Origin: Chelatococcus reniformis | GTDB lineage: Bacteria > Pseudomonadota > Alphaproteobacteria > Rhizobiales > Beijerinckiaceae | Reading direction: 5' to 3' | Assembly: GCF_014640075.1 (NCBI RefSeq) | Contig: NZ_BMGG01000002.1 | Location: 124,001-188,000, forward strand | Length of the DNA: 64,000 nucleotides | Part shown: positions 18,008 to 26,493 of the stretch, piece after piece | Position numbering within the stretch: position 1 is the stretch's first letter | How the letters are laid out: every line of letters starts with the position of its first letter | The notes under the pieces: generated by a model | What the model was told of the DNA's origin: nothing | The model's database searches: none | What the model saw: only the letters and a program-made list of their open reading frames with translations | Program-made: the position numbers and the translations under genes

Positions 18008-18781
18008 TCACGGGCCGCCATAGGCGCACCAGCCGCCGTCGACGGGCAGGGTGACGCCGGTGATGTAGGAGGCGGCGTCGGACGCCAGGAAGGCGACGGC
18101 ATTGGCGATCTCGCCGGCTTCGCCCAGGCGGTGCATGGGCAGCCGCCGCTCGATGGCGGCGCGGTCCACCCGCGTATCGGCGAACATTTCGTGCGCCATC
18201 GGTGCGTCGATGTAGCCGGGCGCGACGCAGTTCACGCGCAGTCCCCGCGGGGCCCACTCGCACGCCAGGTTTTTGGTGAGGTGGACGACGGCGGCCTTCG
18301 ACACACCGTAGCCGTTCGAGCTCGGAATGCCGCCGAGGCCGGCGACCGAGGCGATGTTGACAATGGCGCCGGGGATCTTGCGAGCGAGGATATGGGCGGC
18401 CACGGCGCGGCACATGAGGTAGGTGCCGCGCAGGTTGACGTCGATGACGCGCTGCCAATCGGCCAACTGCTGGTCGACCGTGCGTGCGATGGGTTCGGCG
18501 ACGCCGGCGTTGTTGACCAGCGTGTCGATGCTCCCGAGCGCCTCGATCGCACGGGCCGTGAGGGCGGCGGCGCCCGCCTCGGTGGCGATGTCACCGGTGA
18601 TGGCGAGCGCCGATGGGCCCAGGCTTTCGGCCGCGCGCGCGAGCCGGCTCTCGTCCCGATCGGCGAGGGCGACGCGGGCGCCGAGGCTCTGCAGCCGGGC
18701 GGCGATGGCGAGACCGATGCCCCCCGCGGCACCGGTGACCAGGGCCGTGCGGCCGTTGAGATCGAGGAGCGGGGCCGTCAC
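18008..18781 (-). CDS. SDR-family oxidoreductase (beta-hydroxyacyl-type)
   Basis: 257 residues, classical short-chain dehydrogenase. The nucleotide motif is LVTGAAGGIGLAIA with Asp at the end of strand 2 (VALADRDES), suggesting NAD preference. NNAG is present, and the catalytic triad is Ser (IASVAGLGG), YGVSK. The C-terminal GVTLPVDGGWCAYGG is typical. It begins with GTG overlapping the crotonase stop (GTGA). In context it probably oxidises a hydroxyacyl-CoA or alcohol made by its neighbours. Confidence 0.9.
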   Translation of the reverse strand: MTAPLLDLNGRTALVTGAAGGIGLAIAARLQSLGARVALADRDESRLARAAESLGPSALAITGDIATEAGAAALTARAIEALGSIDTLVNNAGVAEPIARTVDQQLADWQRVIDVNLRGTYLMCRAVAAHILARKIPGAIVNIASVAGLGGIPSSNGYGVSKAAVVHLTKNLACEWAPRGLRVNCVAPGYIDAPMAHEMFADTRVDRAAIERRLPMHRLGEAGEIANAVAFLASDAASYITGVTLPVDGGWCAYGGP

Positions 18782-19566
18782 GTCCGCCTCCGGGCCGCCG
18801 CCTCGCGGAATTCGTTGACCAGCCGCTGGTGGTCGGCGCTGACGTTGGTGAGCGCCTCGTAGGCGAGGCCGGCATCCATCATCGCGGTGGCGAGCTGCCT
18901 GAGCGCGATGTTGGTGGTCACCTTGCTCCAGCGGATCGCCTTGGTGGCGCCGCCGGCGAGCCGGTCGGCGAAGGCATCGACGGCGGCATCGAGCTCATCG
19001 CCGGGCACCGCGTGGTTGATCAGGCCGATCTCGGCGGCGCGCGGCGCCGCGATGCGGTCGCCGGTGAGCAGGAACTCCTTGGCGCGGGCGAAGCCGATGA
19101 GCTGCGGCCAGATCACCGCGCCGCCGTCGCCGGCGACCATGCCGATGGAGACGTGGGGGTCGGCGAGATAGGCTTTCTCGGCAGCGAAGCTTATGTCGCA
19201 GAAGAGGGCGAGCGTGGCGCCCAGACCGACGGCCGGGCCGTTGATGCGGGCGATGGTCGGCTTCTCGCAATCGATCAGCGAGAAGACGATCGCCTTGGCT
19301 TCCGCCACCGTCGTCTCGAAGCTATCGGGGTTGTCGATGGCGTCCTGCATCCATTCCACGTCGCCGCCCGCGCAGAAGGCCCGGCCGGCGCCGGTGAGGA
19401 CGACGATGTCGGACTCGGCATCCTTGGCGGCGTCGGTGAAGACGCGGGACAGCTCCTCGTGGAGCTCGGCATTGACCGCGTTGAGGCTCGCGGGCCGGTT
19501 CATGGTCAGGGTCAGCACCCGGCCCCGGCGGGTGATCTCGATGGATCGGTAATCGCTCTGCTTCAT
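18778..19566 (-). CDS. Crotonase-fold protein (enoyl-CoA hydratase/isomerase family)
   Basis: 262 residues with the crotonase oxyanion-hole segments AFCAGGDVEWMQ and INGPAVGLGATLALFCD. The two glutamates used by true enoyl-CoA hydratases are not where expected: the first position is in GLGATLA and the second in YLADPHVSIG, where His follows Pro. The reaction may therefore be an isomerisation, hydrolysis or other crotonase chemistry rather than hydration. It is coupled to the SDR gene downstream and follows the ligase gene by ten bases. Assignment to the superfamily is secure, the exact reaction is not. Confidence 0.88.
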   Translation of the reverse strand: MKQSDYRSIEITRRGRVLTLTMNRPASLNAVNAELHEELSRVFTDAAKDAESDIVVLTGAGRAFCAGGDVEWMQDAIDNPDSFETTVAEAKAIVFSLIDCEKPTIARINGPAVGLGATLALFCDISFAAEKAYLADPHVSIGMVAGDGGAVIWPQLIGFARAKEFLLTGDRIAAPRAAEIGLINHAVPGDELDAAVDAFADRLAGGATKAIRWSKVTTNIALRQLATAMMDAGLAYEALTNVSADHQRLVNEFREAAARRRT

Positions 19567-19576
19567 GGTCAGCTCG

Positions 19577-21181
19577 CTATGGCAAGGGAGGTGGTGGCTC
19601 GGAGGTGGTGGCTTGACGGCGCAGTTCGGCCTTCAGCACTTTGCCCATGGGGCCGCGCGGCAAGTCGGCGGTGAAGGTGATGCGGCGTGGCACCTTGTAG
19701 TCGGCTAGCTTGTCCGCAAGGAATGCGCGCAGGCCGTCGACGGTGACGGTCCGTCCGGGATGGAGCACGACGAAGGCGTGAATGTCCTCCCCGAGCTTGG
19801 GGTGCGGTACGGCGACGACGACCGCCTCCTGCACGGCAGGATGCTTGAACAGGTTGTCCTCGATCTCCAGCGAGCCGATGTTGTGGCCGCCCCGGATGAT
19901 CATGTCCTTCTTGCGGTCGACGTGATAGAGGAACCCGTCGTCGTCCAAGTATCCGATGTCGCCGGTGTAGAGCCAGCCGTCGCGCAGGGCGGATGCAGTC
20001 AACTCGGGCTCGTCGAAATACTCGCGCATGACGCTCGGACTGCGGATAAGAATCTCACCTGGCGCGCCGGGCGCGGCCGGACGGCCCTCCTCGTCGACCA
20101 CCCGCACGTCCGTCAGCGGCCACGGGCGGCCGACCGAGCCGAGCTTGGCCGGCGGATCGTCGCCGCGGGCGACGGTGCCGGCCGGTCCGCTCTCGGTCAT
20201 CCCGAAGGTCTGGCGCAGCTCCACGCGGGGAAAGACGGCGGCGAGGCGGCGGATGACCTCGACCGGCATCGAGGCGCCGCCATAGTCGAACAGCCGAATG
20301 CGCGACAGATCGTTCGCCGCCGCATCGTAAGCCTCAAGCAGAAAGATGTAGAACGAGGGGGCGCCGATGTATTTCGTGGTGCGCTCGCGCTCCATGCGCG
20401 CCATCACCTCACCGATCTTCAGCTCCGGGTCGAGCACGGCGGCGGCGCCGGCCCACCAGGCGGGCAGCAGGAGGCAGTGCAGCGAGGCCGTGGTGAAGAA
20501 CGGAAAGAAGCTCTGGTAGACGTCGTCCGGCCCGAGCGACAGGGCGGCGGCGAACCCGTAGGCCGCCACGAGGCTGCGCGTATGGGTCATCACGGCGCCC
20601 TTGGGATGAGCCGTCGTGCCCGACGTGAACAGGATCTCCGAGATCGCATCGGGCGAGACCTGCGGCCAGCCGCCGTTCGCGGCCCGGCCGCGGCCGAAGA
20701 CCTCGCGCCAGTCGAGGACGTCCGCGCCGGATGACGCACCGACCGCCACGACGGCGGTCACGCCGAGGAGGCGAGGGCGCACCGCGGCCACCCGGTCCAG
20801 CAATTCGGCCATGACGAACAGCACCCGGCAGCGGGCCTTGTTCACCACGTAGACGATCTCTTCCGGCGCGAAACGGGTGTTGACGGGAACGACCACCACG
20901 CCGAGCCGGTGCAGGGCGAGCATGGTCACCGCCGCTTCAAGGCCGGCTTCGTTGCCCAGCATCAGACCGGCATGGTCGCCGGGGCCGAACCCCTGGCTCC
21001 GCAGGGCATCGGCCAGCGTCGCGGCCCGCCAGCGCAACTGCTCATAGGTCAGGCGATGTTCGCCGCCGTAGGCCGAGGCGGCCGTGAGGGCGTGCGCGTC
21101 GGGCCGCCGGTCCGCGCGCTCGTCCACCATATCGATGACGGTCCGGCCCACGATCTCGTCAGGCAACGTGAATTGCGCCAC
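19577..21181 (-). CDS. AMP-dependent acyl-CoA synthetase/ligase
   Basis: 534 residues from a GTG at 21181 with GGGAG eight bases upstream; a TTG two codons earlier is too close to that site. ANL-family motifs: the P-loop LFTSGTTAHPKGAVMTH, the A5 motif RQTFGMTESG, the A7/hinge DGWLYTGDIGYLDDDGFLYHVDRKKDM and the C-terminal lysine in PRGPMGKVLKAEL. It activates a carboxylic acid to its acyl-CoA via an acyl-AMP. It is the first gene of the minus-strand acyl-CoA operon and is divergent from an orphan binding-protein gene. Confidence 0.9.
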   Translation of the reverse strand: MAQFTLPDEIVGRTVIDMVDERADRRPDAHALTAASAYGGEHRLTYEQLRWRAATLADALRSQGFGPGDHAGLMLGNEAGLEAAVTMLALHRLGVVVVPVNTRFAPEEIVYVVNKARCRVLFVMAELLDRVAAVRPRLLGVTAVVAVGASSGADVLDWREVFGRGRAANGGWPQVSPDAISEILFTSGTTAHPKGAVMTHTRSLVAAYGFAAALSLGPDDVYQSFFPFFTTASLHCLLLPAWWAGAAAVLDPELKIGEVMARMERERTTKYIGAPSFYIFLLEAYDAAANDLSRIRLFDYGGASMPVEVIRRLAAVFPRVELRQTFGMTESGPAGTVARGDDPPAKLGSVGRPWPLTDVRVVDEEGRPAAPGAPGEILIRSPSVMREYFDEPELTASALRDGWLYTGDIGYLDDDGFLYHVDRKKDMIIRGGHNIGSLEIEDNLFKHPAVQEAVVVAVPHPKLGEDIHAFVVLHPGRTVTVDGLRAFLADKLADYKVPRRITFTADLPRGPMGKVLKAELRRQATTSEPPPPLP

Positions 21182-21223
21182 TCCCAACTCTCCCTGGCTC
21201 CATTATCCCGATTGGTCGTCGGG

Positions 21224-21237
21224 TGACCAGATGGTCA
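21224..21237. promoter_or_regulatory. Perfect 14-bp palindrome in divergent promoter, candidate operator
   Basis: TGACCAGATGGTCA lies between the ligase gene (start 21181) and the binding-protein gene (start 21342), where it could control both. A TetR gene 1.4 kb away (22632) is a possible ligand. Only the symmetry is seen; binding is inferred. Confidence 0.45.
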
Positions 21238-21341
21238 TATTCGATTTTCGACTCGATAATCATTTTTGTTGACGCCGCCAAGCCCCCTTCGTATCGATCG
21301 GGCGAAGCGCCGCTCACGGGCGCAGGGAGGGGAGGGACGTC

Positions 21342-22550
21342 ATGAAGTTCTCAGGTCTGGCGCTTGCCGTGGCGGCGTCGTTGCTCGCCACGGCGCCCGG
21401 ATGGGCGCAATCGGAGACCAAGCCGCTGAAGGTCGGCGTGCTGACCGACATGACCGGGATCTTGTCGTCAGGCCTTGGCGCAGGCTCGGTCGATGGGGCG
21501 CGCATGGCGATCGAGGATTTCGGCGGCCAGATGTTCGGCAAGCCGATCGAGTTGGTCTTCGCCGATCACCAGAACAAGCCCGACATCGGCTCCGCTGTCG
21601 CGCGGCGCTGGTTCGATCAGGACGGCGTCGACGTGATCGCCGACGTCGGCAATTCGGCCGTGGCGCTTGCCGTCCGCGAGCTGGTGCAGAGCCAGGGCAA
21701 GGTCGCCCTGTTCGTCGGCACCTCGAGTTCCGACCTGACCGGCAAGGCCTGTTCGCCCAACACGGCGCAATGGAGCCAGGACAGCTATCTCTGGGCCAAT
21801 GCCTTGCCGGCCCAGCTGCTGCGCGAGGGCAAGAAGAAGTGGTTCCTGATCGTGCAGGACTGGGCCTTCGGCCACGCCCTCCAGCGCGACCTCACCAAGG
21901 TCATCGGCGACGGCGGCGGTCAGATTGTGGGCAGCGTCCGGCATCCGCCCGGTACGGTCGACTATTCCTCCATCCTCGTGCAGGCGCAGAACTCCGGGGC
22001 CGACGTGGTCGCCTTCCTCAACGCCGTGCAGGACCTGTCCAATTCGGTGAAGCAGGCCCGCGAGTTCGGCCTGGGAGCCGACGGCAAACAGCAGCTGGTC
22101 GCGCTCGCCTTCCTGCTGACGGATGCGCACGGGCTCGGCACCGCGACGGCGGGGGGCATCACCTTCAGCACCGTGTGGTACTGGAATCTCAACCCGGAGG
22201 CGCGCGCCTGGTCGCAGCGCTTCTTTGCCCGCAACAAGGCGATGCCGGCGGAGGCCCATGCCGGCACCTACAGCTCCGTCATGCACTATCTGAAGGCGGT
22301 GCGGGCCGCCGGCACCACCAAGGCCGACGTCGTCATGGCCAAGATGCGCGAGCTGCCGGTCACGGATTTCTATACGGACGGGGCCAGGCTACGCGAGGAT
22401 GGGCGGTTGATGCGCAAAGCCTATGTGGCACGCATGAAGACACCTGCGCAGTCCAAGGAGCCCTGGGATTACTATGAGATACTGTCGGAGATCCCGCCGG
22501 AGCAGGCGTTCCGGCCCGCCAGCGAGAGGGCGTGCCCGCTGCTGCCGTAG
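21342..22550 (+). CDS. Orphan ABC substrate-binding protein (branched-chain amino acid type)
   Basis: 402 residues with a signal peptide ending at APGWAQ. Type I binding fold (Peripla_BP_6): KVGVLTDMTGILSSGLGAGSVDGARMAIEDFGG, HPPGTVDYSSILVQAQNSGADVV and a conserved C-terminal half. It differs more from the other two orphan binding proteins than they differ from each other, and belongs to the subgroup often found beside acyl-CoA genes. No permease or ATPase genes are nearby. It is the first gene to the right of the divergent promoter shared with the ligase; GGGAGGGGAGGG lies upstream of the ATG. Confidence 0.87.
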   Translation: MKFSGLALAVAASLLATAPGWAQSETKPLKVGVLTDMTGILSSGLGAGSVDGARMAIEDFGGQMFGKPIELVFADHQNKPDIGSAVARRWFDQDGVDVIADVGNSAVALAVRELVQSQGKVALFVGTSSSDLTGKACSPNTAQWSQDSYLWANALPAQLLREGKKKWFLIVQDWAFGHALQRDLTKVIGDGGGQIVGSVRHPPGTVDYSSILVQAQNSGADVVAFLNAVQDLSNSVKQAREFGLGADGKQQLVALAFLLTDAHGLGTATAGGITFSTVWYWNLNPEARAWSQRFFARNKAMPAEAHAGTYSSVMHYLKAVRAAGTTKADVVMAKMRELPVTDFYTDGARLREDGRLMRKAYVARMKTPAQSKEPWDYYEILSEIPPEQAFRPASERACPLLP

Positions 22551-22631
22551 GTGCGCTATCGACTTTGACTGCGGTCGCCGCCTGCCCTAATGCGGCGGCA
22601 GCGGCTGCATGGCTCGAGCTGCAGAGGACGA

Positions 22632-23477
22632 ATGGATTTGGTTCGCAAGGGCGCGCCTCAGCGCCACAAGCTGCCGGCGGCGCCGGACGACGTGAGCAAG
22701 GCCGTGGCGGCCGCGCCCGGCGAGACGGCGATTGCCGCAGCAACAGGCGCCGCGCCGCGCAAGCCGCGGCGCAAGCTGACACGGGTCGAGAAATCGGAGC
22801 TGACCCGGCAGGCGATCTTCCAGGCCGCAGCGGAGATCATCGGCGAGTACGGCTACCGCGAGGCCTCGATCGCAAGGATCATGGAGCGGGCCGGGCTCGG
22901 CCACGGCACGTTCTACGCTTATTTCGACAGCCGCGCCGAGCTGTTCGATCAGCTCCTGCCGATGAAGGGCCTGGAGGTGCTGGATGTCCTGCACGGCCAC
23001 GTCAAGGGCTCGGCGGATCTGGTCGACATGGAGTACCGGGGCTTCATGGGCTTCCTGCAATACGCCAATGCCCATCCCTGGTTCTTCCGCCTGTTGCACG
23101 AGGCGGAGGTGGCGGCGCCGCGGGCCTACCGGGAGCACATCGACAACATCATGGCGCGCTTCCGCAGGGCTCTGCGCCGCAGCTGGGAGCGCGGCGAGCT
23201 GCCGGGCTACGCCGAGAAGGAGCTGGATACCCTGGCCTACCTGCTGATCTCGGCCCGTGACTACGTCTATTCGCAGCACGTGGGCCGCAGCAGCGACATC
23301 CCTGCCGCCCTCGAAGAAGCGGTGGGGACCTACCGCAAGTTCATCTCCTACGGCCTGCGCGGTGCCGCCGATGCCGAGGCGGCGCCAAGCCCGGCCTCAG
23401 GCCGTGGCCGGCCCCAGCCGGACCGTCGCAGCAGCGGCAATCCGACCGTCCGGCGCCGGTCGCGCGCGAGCGACTGA
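22632..23477 (+). CDS. TetR-family transcriptional regulator
   Basis: 281 residues. A basic, Ala/Pro-rich N-terminus (about 55 residues) precedes the TetR helix-turn-helix: TRQAIFQAAAEIIGEYGYREASIARIME, then GLGHGTFYAYFDSRAELFD. The rest is a helical ligand domain, and the C-terminal 30 residues are basic and low in complexity. The ATG at 22632 has AGAGGA upstream. It probably controls the adjacent acyl-CoA genes through the palindrome at 21224, on context only. Confidence 0.88.
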   Translation: MDLVRKGAPQRHKLPAAPDDVSKAVAAAPGETAIAAATGAAPRKPRRKLTRVEKSELTRQAIFQAAAEIIGEYGYREASIARIMERAGLGHGTFYAYFDSRAELFDQLLPMKGLEVLDVLHGHVKGSADLVDMEYRGFMGFLQYANAHPWFFRLLHEAEVAAPRAYREHIDNIMARFRRALRRSWERGELPGYAEKELDTLAYLLISARDYVYSQHVGRSSDIPAALEEAVGTYRKFISYGLRGAADAEAAPSPASGRGRPQPDRRSSGNPTVRRRSRASD

Positions 23478-23523
23478 GCGGGCGTCTGCCAGCTTTGCGG
23501 CGCGTTTGCTCAGCCTGCTGGGC

Positions 23524-24135
23524 TCAGTAGCCGACGGTGAAGCGCTGGCGCAGATGCGCCGGCTTCTCCAGCTCGTCGACGAGCGCGACGGCATAGTCCT
23601 CGAAGGAGATGCTGGAGCCCTTCTCGGAGGTCAGGAGCTGGTCCGTGCCGAGCCGGAAACGGCCGGTCCGCTCACCCGGTACGAACAGCGCGGACGGTGA
23701 CAGGAAGGTCCAATCGAGATCCTGCACGGCCTTGAGGAGATCGAGGAAGGCCGCGCCCGCCGTCGCCTCCGCCTTGTAGGCGGCCGGAAAATCGGGCTGG
23801 TCGACGAGCCGTTGCCCCGGCGCCACCTCGAGGCTGCCGGCGCCGCCGACGATGAGGTAGCGCTTCACGCCCGATGCCCGGACGGCGGCGACAAGCAACT
23901 CAGGGTCGCTGGCGGTGAAGTGGACCGCGCTGATCACCGCATCGTGGCCGCGCAGCAGCGAGGCGAGGCCGTCCTTGTCGAACACATCGCCCTTGAACGC
24001 CGTCACGTGCGGCAGCTTGGCGATCCTCTCGGGTGTGCGGGCGATGCCGGACACGACATGGCCGCGGTCCGCAAGCTCCTGGAGGACGCGGGCGCCGGCG
24101 TTGCCGGACGCGCCGATCAGCGCAACTCTCGCCAT
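23524..24135 (-). CDS. NAD(P)-binding protein, NmrA/YwnB-like
   Basis: 203 residues, atypical short-chain reductase fold: VALIGASGNAGARVLQELADRGH (dinucleotide site), TAFKGDVFDKDGLASLLRGHDAVIS, RYLIVGGAGSLEV and DWTFLSPSALFVPGERTG. The group includes NAD(P)H-dependent reductases and redox sensors. The second ATG (24135) is chosen because AAGGA lies six bases before it and directly abuts the first ATG. It is divergent from an HxlR regulator, a common pairing in which the regulator controls the oxidoreductase. Confidence 0.85.
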   Translation of the reverse strand: MARVALIGASGNAGARVLQELADRGHVVSGIARTPERIAKLPHVTAFKGDVFDKDGLASLLRGHDAVISAVHFTASDPELLVAAVRASGVKRYLIVGGAGSLEVAPGQRLVDQPDFPAAYKAEATAGAAFLDLLKAVQDLDWTFLSPSALFVPGERTGRFRLGTDQLLTSEKGSSISFEDYAVALVDELEKPAHLRQRFTVGY

Positions 24136-24168
24136 GGTCATTCCTTGGTATGTGATCCTGACATGGTC

Positions 24169-24183
24169 TAGGTATTGGACCTA
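24169..24183. promoter_or_regulatory. Inverted repeat between divergent oxidoreductase and HxlR genes
   Basis: TAGGT-ATTGG-ACCTA is a 5-5-5 inverted repeat placed 34 bases from the oxidoreductase start and 97 bases from the regulator start. It is a candidate HxlR operator by position; the arms are short so chance cannot be excluded. Confidence 0.35.
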
Positions 24184-24279
24184 TGCGGACGCTCCGCAAG
24201 GAGTCATCTTCGCGTGATCAGGTCAGGCGGCAATGACCGGCGCGGCGCAGGGCACGAGCAGCGCCTGAGGGGCAGGGCT

Positions 24280-24660
24280 ATGATCGAGATGGATCAACGC
24301 GTGGTCGACCAGCAGTGCCCGATCCGGGACGTCCTCGACCGTATCGGCGATCAATGGAGCTTGCTCGTGCTCGCCGCCCTGCAAGGGGGCACCAAGCGCT
24401 TCAACGAGCTGATGCGCGAGATCGGCGATATTTCCAAGCAGATGCTGTCGCAGACGCTGAAGCGGCTGGAGCAGGACGGCTTCGTGCTGCGGACGCTCTT
24501 TCCCGAGGTGCCGCCCCGCGTCGAATACGCGCTGACCGACCTCGGCCGCTCCTTCCTGGAGCCGATGGGCGGTCTGGTCCGCTGGGCGGACACACACCAT
24601 CAGTCGATCGTCGCGGCGCGGCGGCAGTATGCGGGCAGGATCACCGAAGCCACGGCGTGA
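24280..24660 (+). CDS. HxlR-family transcriptional regulator
   Basis: 126 residues, winged-helix HxlR protein: CPIRDVLDRIGDQWSLLVLAAL, then KRFNELMREIGDISKQMLSQTLKRLEQDGFV and VEYALTDLGRSFLEPMGGLVRWA. The Cys in DQQCPIRD is at the place of the redox-sensing cysteine in HypR/QorR/YodB-type members. Such regulators often respond to electrophiles or quinones and control a divergent oxidoreductase, as arranged here. The ATG at 24280 has GAGGGG upstream. Confidence 0.9.
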   Translation: MIEMDQRVVDQQCPIRDVLDRIGDQWSLLVLAALQGGTKRFNELMREIGDISKQMLSQTLKRLEQDGFVLRTLFPEVPPRVEYALTDLGRSFLEPMGGLVRWADTHHQSIVAARRQYAGRITEATA

Positions 24661-24683
24661 GCGGGGTAGGCGGCGGCCGCGCC

Positions 24684-26315
24684 CTACGGTGCGTGGGCCG
24701 CCGCCTGCGCCTGCAGCGCCCGCCAGTCGACCTTGTTCGAGGCGGTGAGCGGCAGGCTGTCGACGAACTCCACCTGGCGCGGCACCTTGAAGACGGCGAG
24801 GCGCTCCCGCGCCCAGCCGATGATGTCGGCCTCGCCGACCTTGCCCTTTGCTTGGGGCTTGAGGACAATCAGCGCCTTCACGGTTTCGCCGCGGTAGGCG
24901 TCGGGCGCGGCGATCACGCAACATTGCGCCACCGCCTCATGGGCGAACAGCAGGCCCTCCACCTCGGCCGGCCACACCTTGAAGCCGCTGGCGTTGATCA
25001 TGCGCTTCAGGCGGTCGACCACGTGGTAGTAGCCGTCCGCCGTGCGGTGACCGAGGTCGCCGGTGCGCAGCATGCGCCGCCCGCCGACGACGGCGAAGGC
25101 CTGCCGGTCGGCGTCCGGGTTGTTCCAATAGCCGCTGATCATTTGCGGGCCGGCGACGAGGATCTCGCCGACCTCGCCGTCGGGCAGCGGTGCCAGGGTC
25201 TCCGGGTCGACGATGCAGGCGACGGTCTGCGGGACGGTCACCCCGACGCTGCCGGCCCGGGGCGCGGCGATCGGGTTGAGGTGGGTGGGCGACATGGTCT
25301 CGCTCATGCCGTAGCCCTCGATGTAGACGAGGCCGAAACGGCGTTCGAGCTGCTCCGCCACCGCGACCGGCATGGCCGTGCCGCCGCCGGAGACGACCTT
25401 GACGCTGTCGAGCGCGCGGTCGGTGAACGAGGGCTGCGCCAGCAGGTCGATCACCATGGTCGGCGGCGCGTTGAAGAAAGTGGGCCGGTAGCGGCTGAAC
25501 AGCTCGACGGCGGCGGCGGCATCCCAGCGCGCCATGATCAGCAGGGTCGCGCCGGCGTAGATGCCGCCGTTGAGGGTCGCTTGCATGCCGGCGACGTGGA
25601 ACAGCGGCTGCACGGCCGTGGCGACGCTCGCCGGCGATAGCTCGTACCACTCCGCCTGCAGCGCCGCCGTGTGCATGACGCTGGCGTGGGTGTGCGGGCA
25701 GCCCTTCGGCCGGCCGGTGCTGCCGGACGTGTAGGGCATCACGCAGAGCGAGCCGGGCTGGTTGCGAGGGATCGTCCGGCAGTCCGTCGTCACGGCCTCC
25801 GCCCAGGAGACGAGCCGCGGGTCGGCTGCGAGGTCGGGTGCGGGGAGGTGCATGAAGGCGGGCGTGGGCGCCACCGGTTCGGGCGGCAGCGCATCGGCAT
25901 AGCGGGCGACGACGAGGCGCAGGCGCTCGGCGCCGGCCCATCCCGAGAAGCGATCGACGAGGTCGGCGGCGACGATGGCGACGGTGACGCCGCTGTCCGT
26001 CAGGATCGCCCCGACCTCGTCGGCCCGGTACATGGGGTTGAGCGGCACGACGACGGCGCCGGCGCGCAGCGTGGCGTAGAAGGCGATGACGTAGTGCGGG
26101 CTGTTCTGCAGGTCGACGGCCACCCGGTCGCCGGGCCGGACGCCGAGTTCGCGCGCAAGAAAGCCGGCCAGAGCCTCCACGTCCCGCCACAGTGCCGCGT
26201 AGCTCAGCTCCCGTCCGTAGAAGACGATGGCGGTGTGGGCGGGGCGCACCCGGGCCTGGAGCTCCAGGTTCTCGTCGATGCCCCGCTGCGGATAGGGCGA
26301 TAGAGCTTGCGGCAT
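24684..26315 (-). CDS. AMP-dependent acyl-CoA synthetase/ligase
   Basis: 543 residues, ANL superfamily. P-loop PYTSGSTGRPKGCPHTH, A5 motif YIEGYGMSETMSPTH, hinge RTGDLGHRTADGYYHVVDRLKRMI and catalytic lysine in PLTASNKVDWRAL. It activates a carboxylate to the CoA thioester, resembling the long-chain/aromatic ligase group. It starts at ATG 26315 with GAGGT close upstream; the open frame runs about 115 codons further 5' but that part is not homologous. It is divergent from the aminotransferase gene. Confidence 0.88.
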   Translation of the reverse strand: MPQALSPYPQRGIDENLELQARVRPAHTAIVFYGRELSYAALWRDVEALAGFLARELGVRPGDRVAVDLQNSPHYVIAFYATLRAGAVVVPLNPMYRADEVGAILTDSGVTVAIVAADLVDRFSGWAGAERLRLVVARYADALPPEPVAPTPAFMHLPAPDLAADPRLVSWAEAVTTDCRTIPRNQPGSLCVMPYTSGSTGRPKGCPHTHASVMHTAALQAEWYELSPASVATAVQPLFHVAGMQATLNGGIYAGATLLIMARWDAAAAVELFSRYRPTFFNAPPTMVIDLLAQPSFTDRALDSVKVVSGGGTAMPVAVAEQLERRFGLVYIEGYGMSETMSPTHLNPIAAPRAGSVGVTVPQTVACIVDPETLAPLPDGEVGEILVAGPQMISGYWNNPDADRQAFAVVGGRRMLRTGDLGHRTADGYYHVVDRLKRMINASGFKVWPAEVEGLLFAHEAVAQCCVIAAPDAYRGETVKALIVLKPQAKGKVGEADIIGWARERLAVFKVPRQVEFVDSLPLTASNKVDWRALQAQAAAHAP

Positions 26316-26381
26316 CGGACCTCGCGGGCGGATGGGAAGGCGCGAAGGCAGGCTAGCGCTGACCCGCACGCCGGGATAGCG

Positions 26382-26392
26382 ATTTTCGGAAT
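26382..26392. promoter_or_regulatory. ATTTTCGGAAT near-palindrome in divergent promoter, candidate IclR site
   Basis: It lies between the ligase (start 26315) and aminotransferase (start 26494). A nearly identical 11-mer, TTTTTCGAAAT, lies just before the hydantoinase gene at 29254-29264, and an IclR gene sits between the two. Shared control is an inference from this repetition. Confidence 0.4.
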
Positions 26393-26493
26393 ATGATTGC
26401 AAAAAACTGAATTCCATGGTCTGAACAGCTCGACCTTCCCGCCCGGCCTGCCGGACGGGCCATGCAATTTGCGGTCCAGGGAGCACCGATCCG

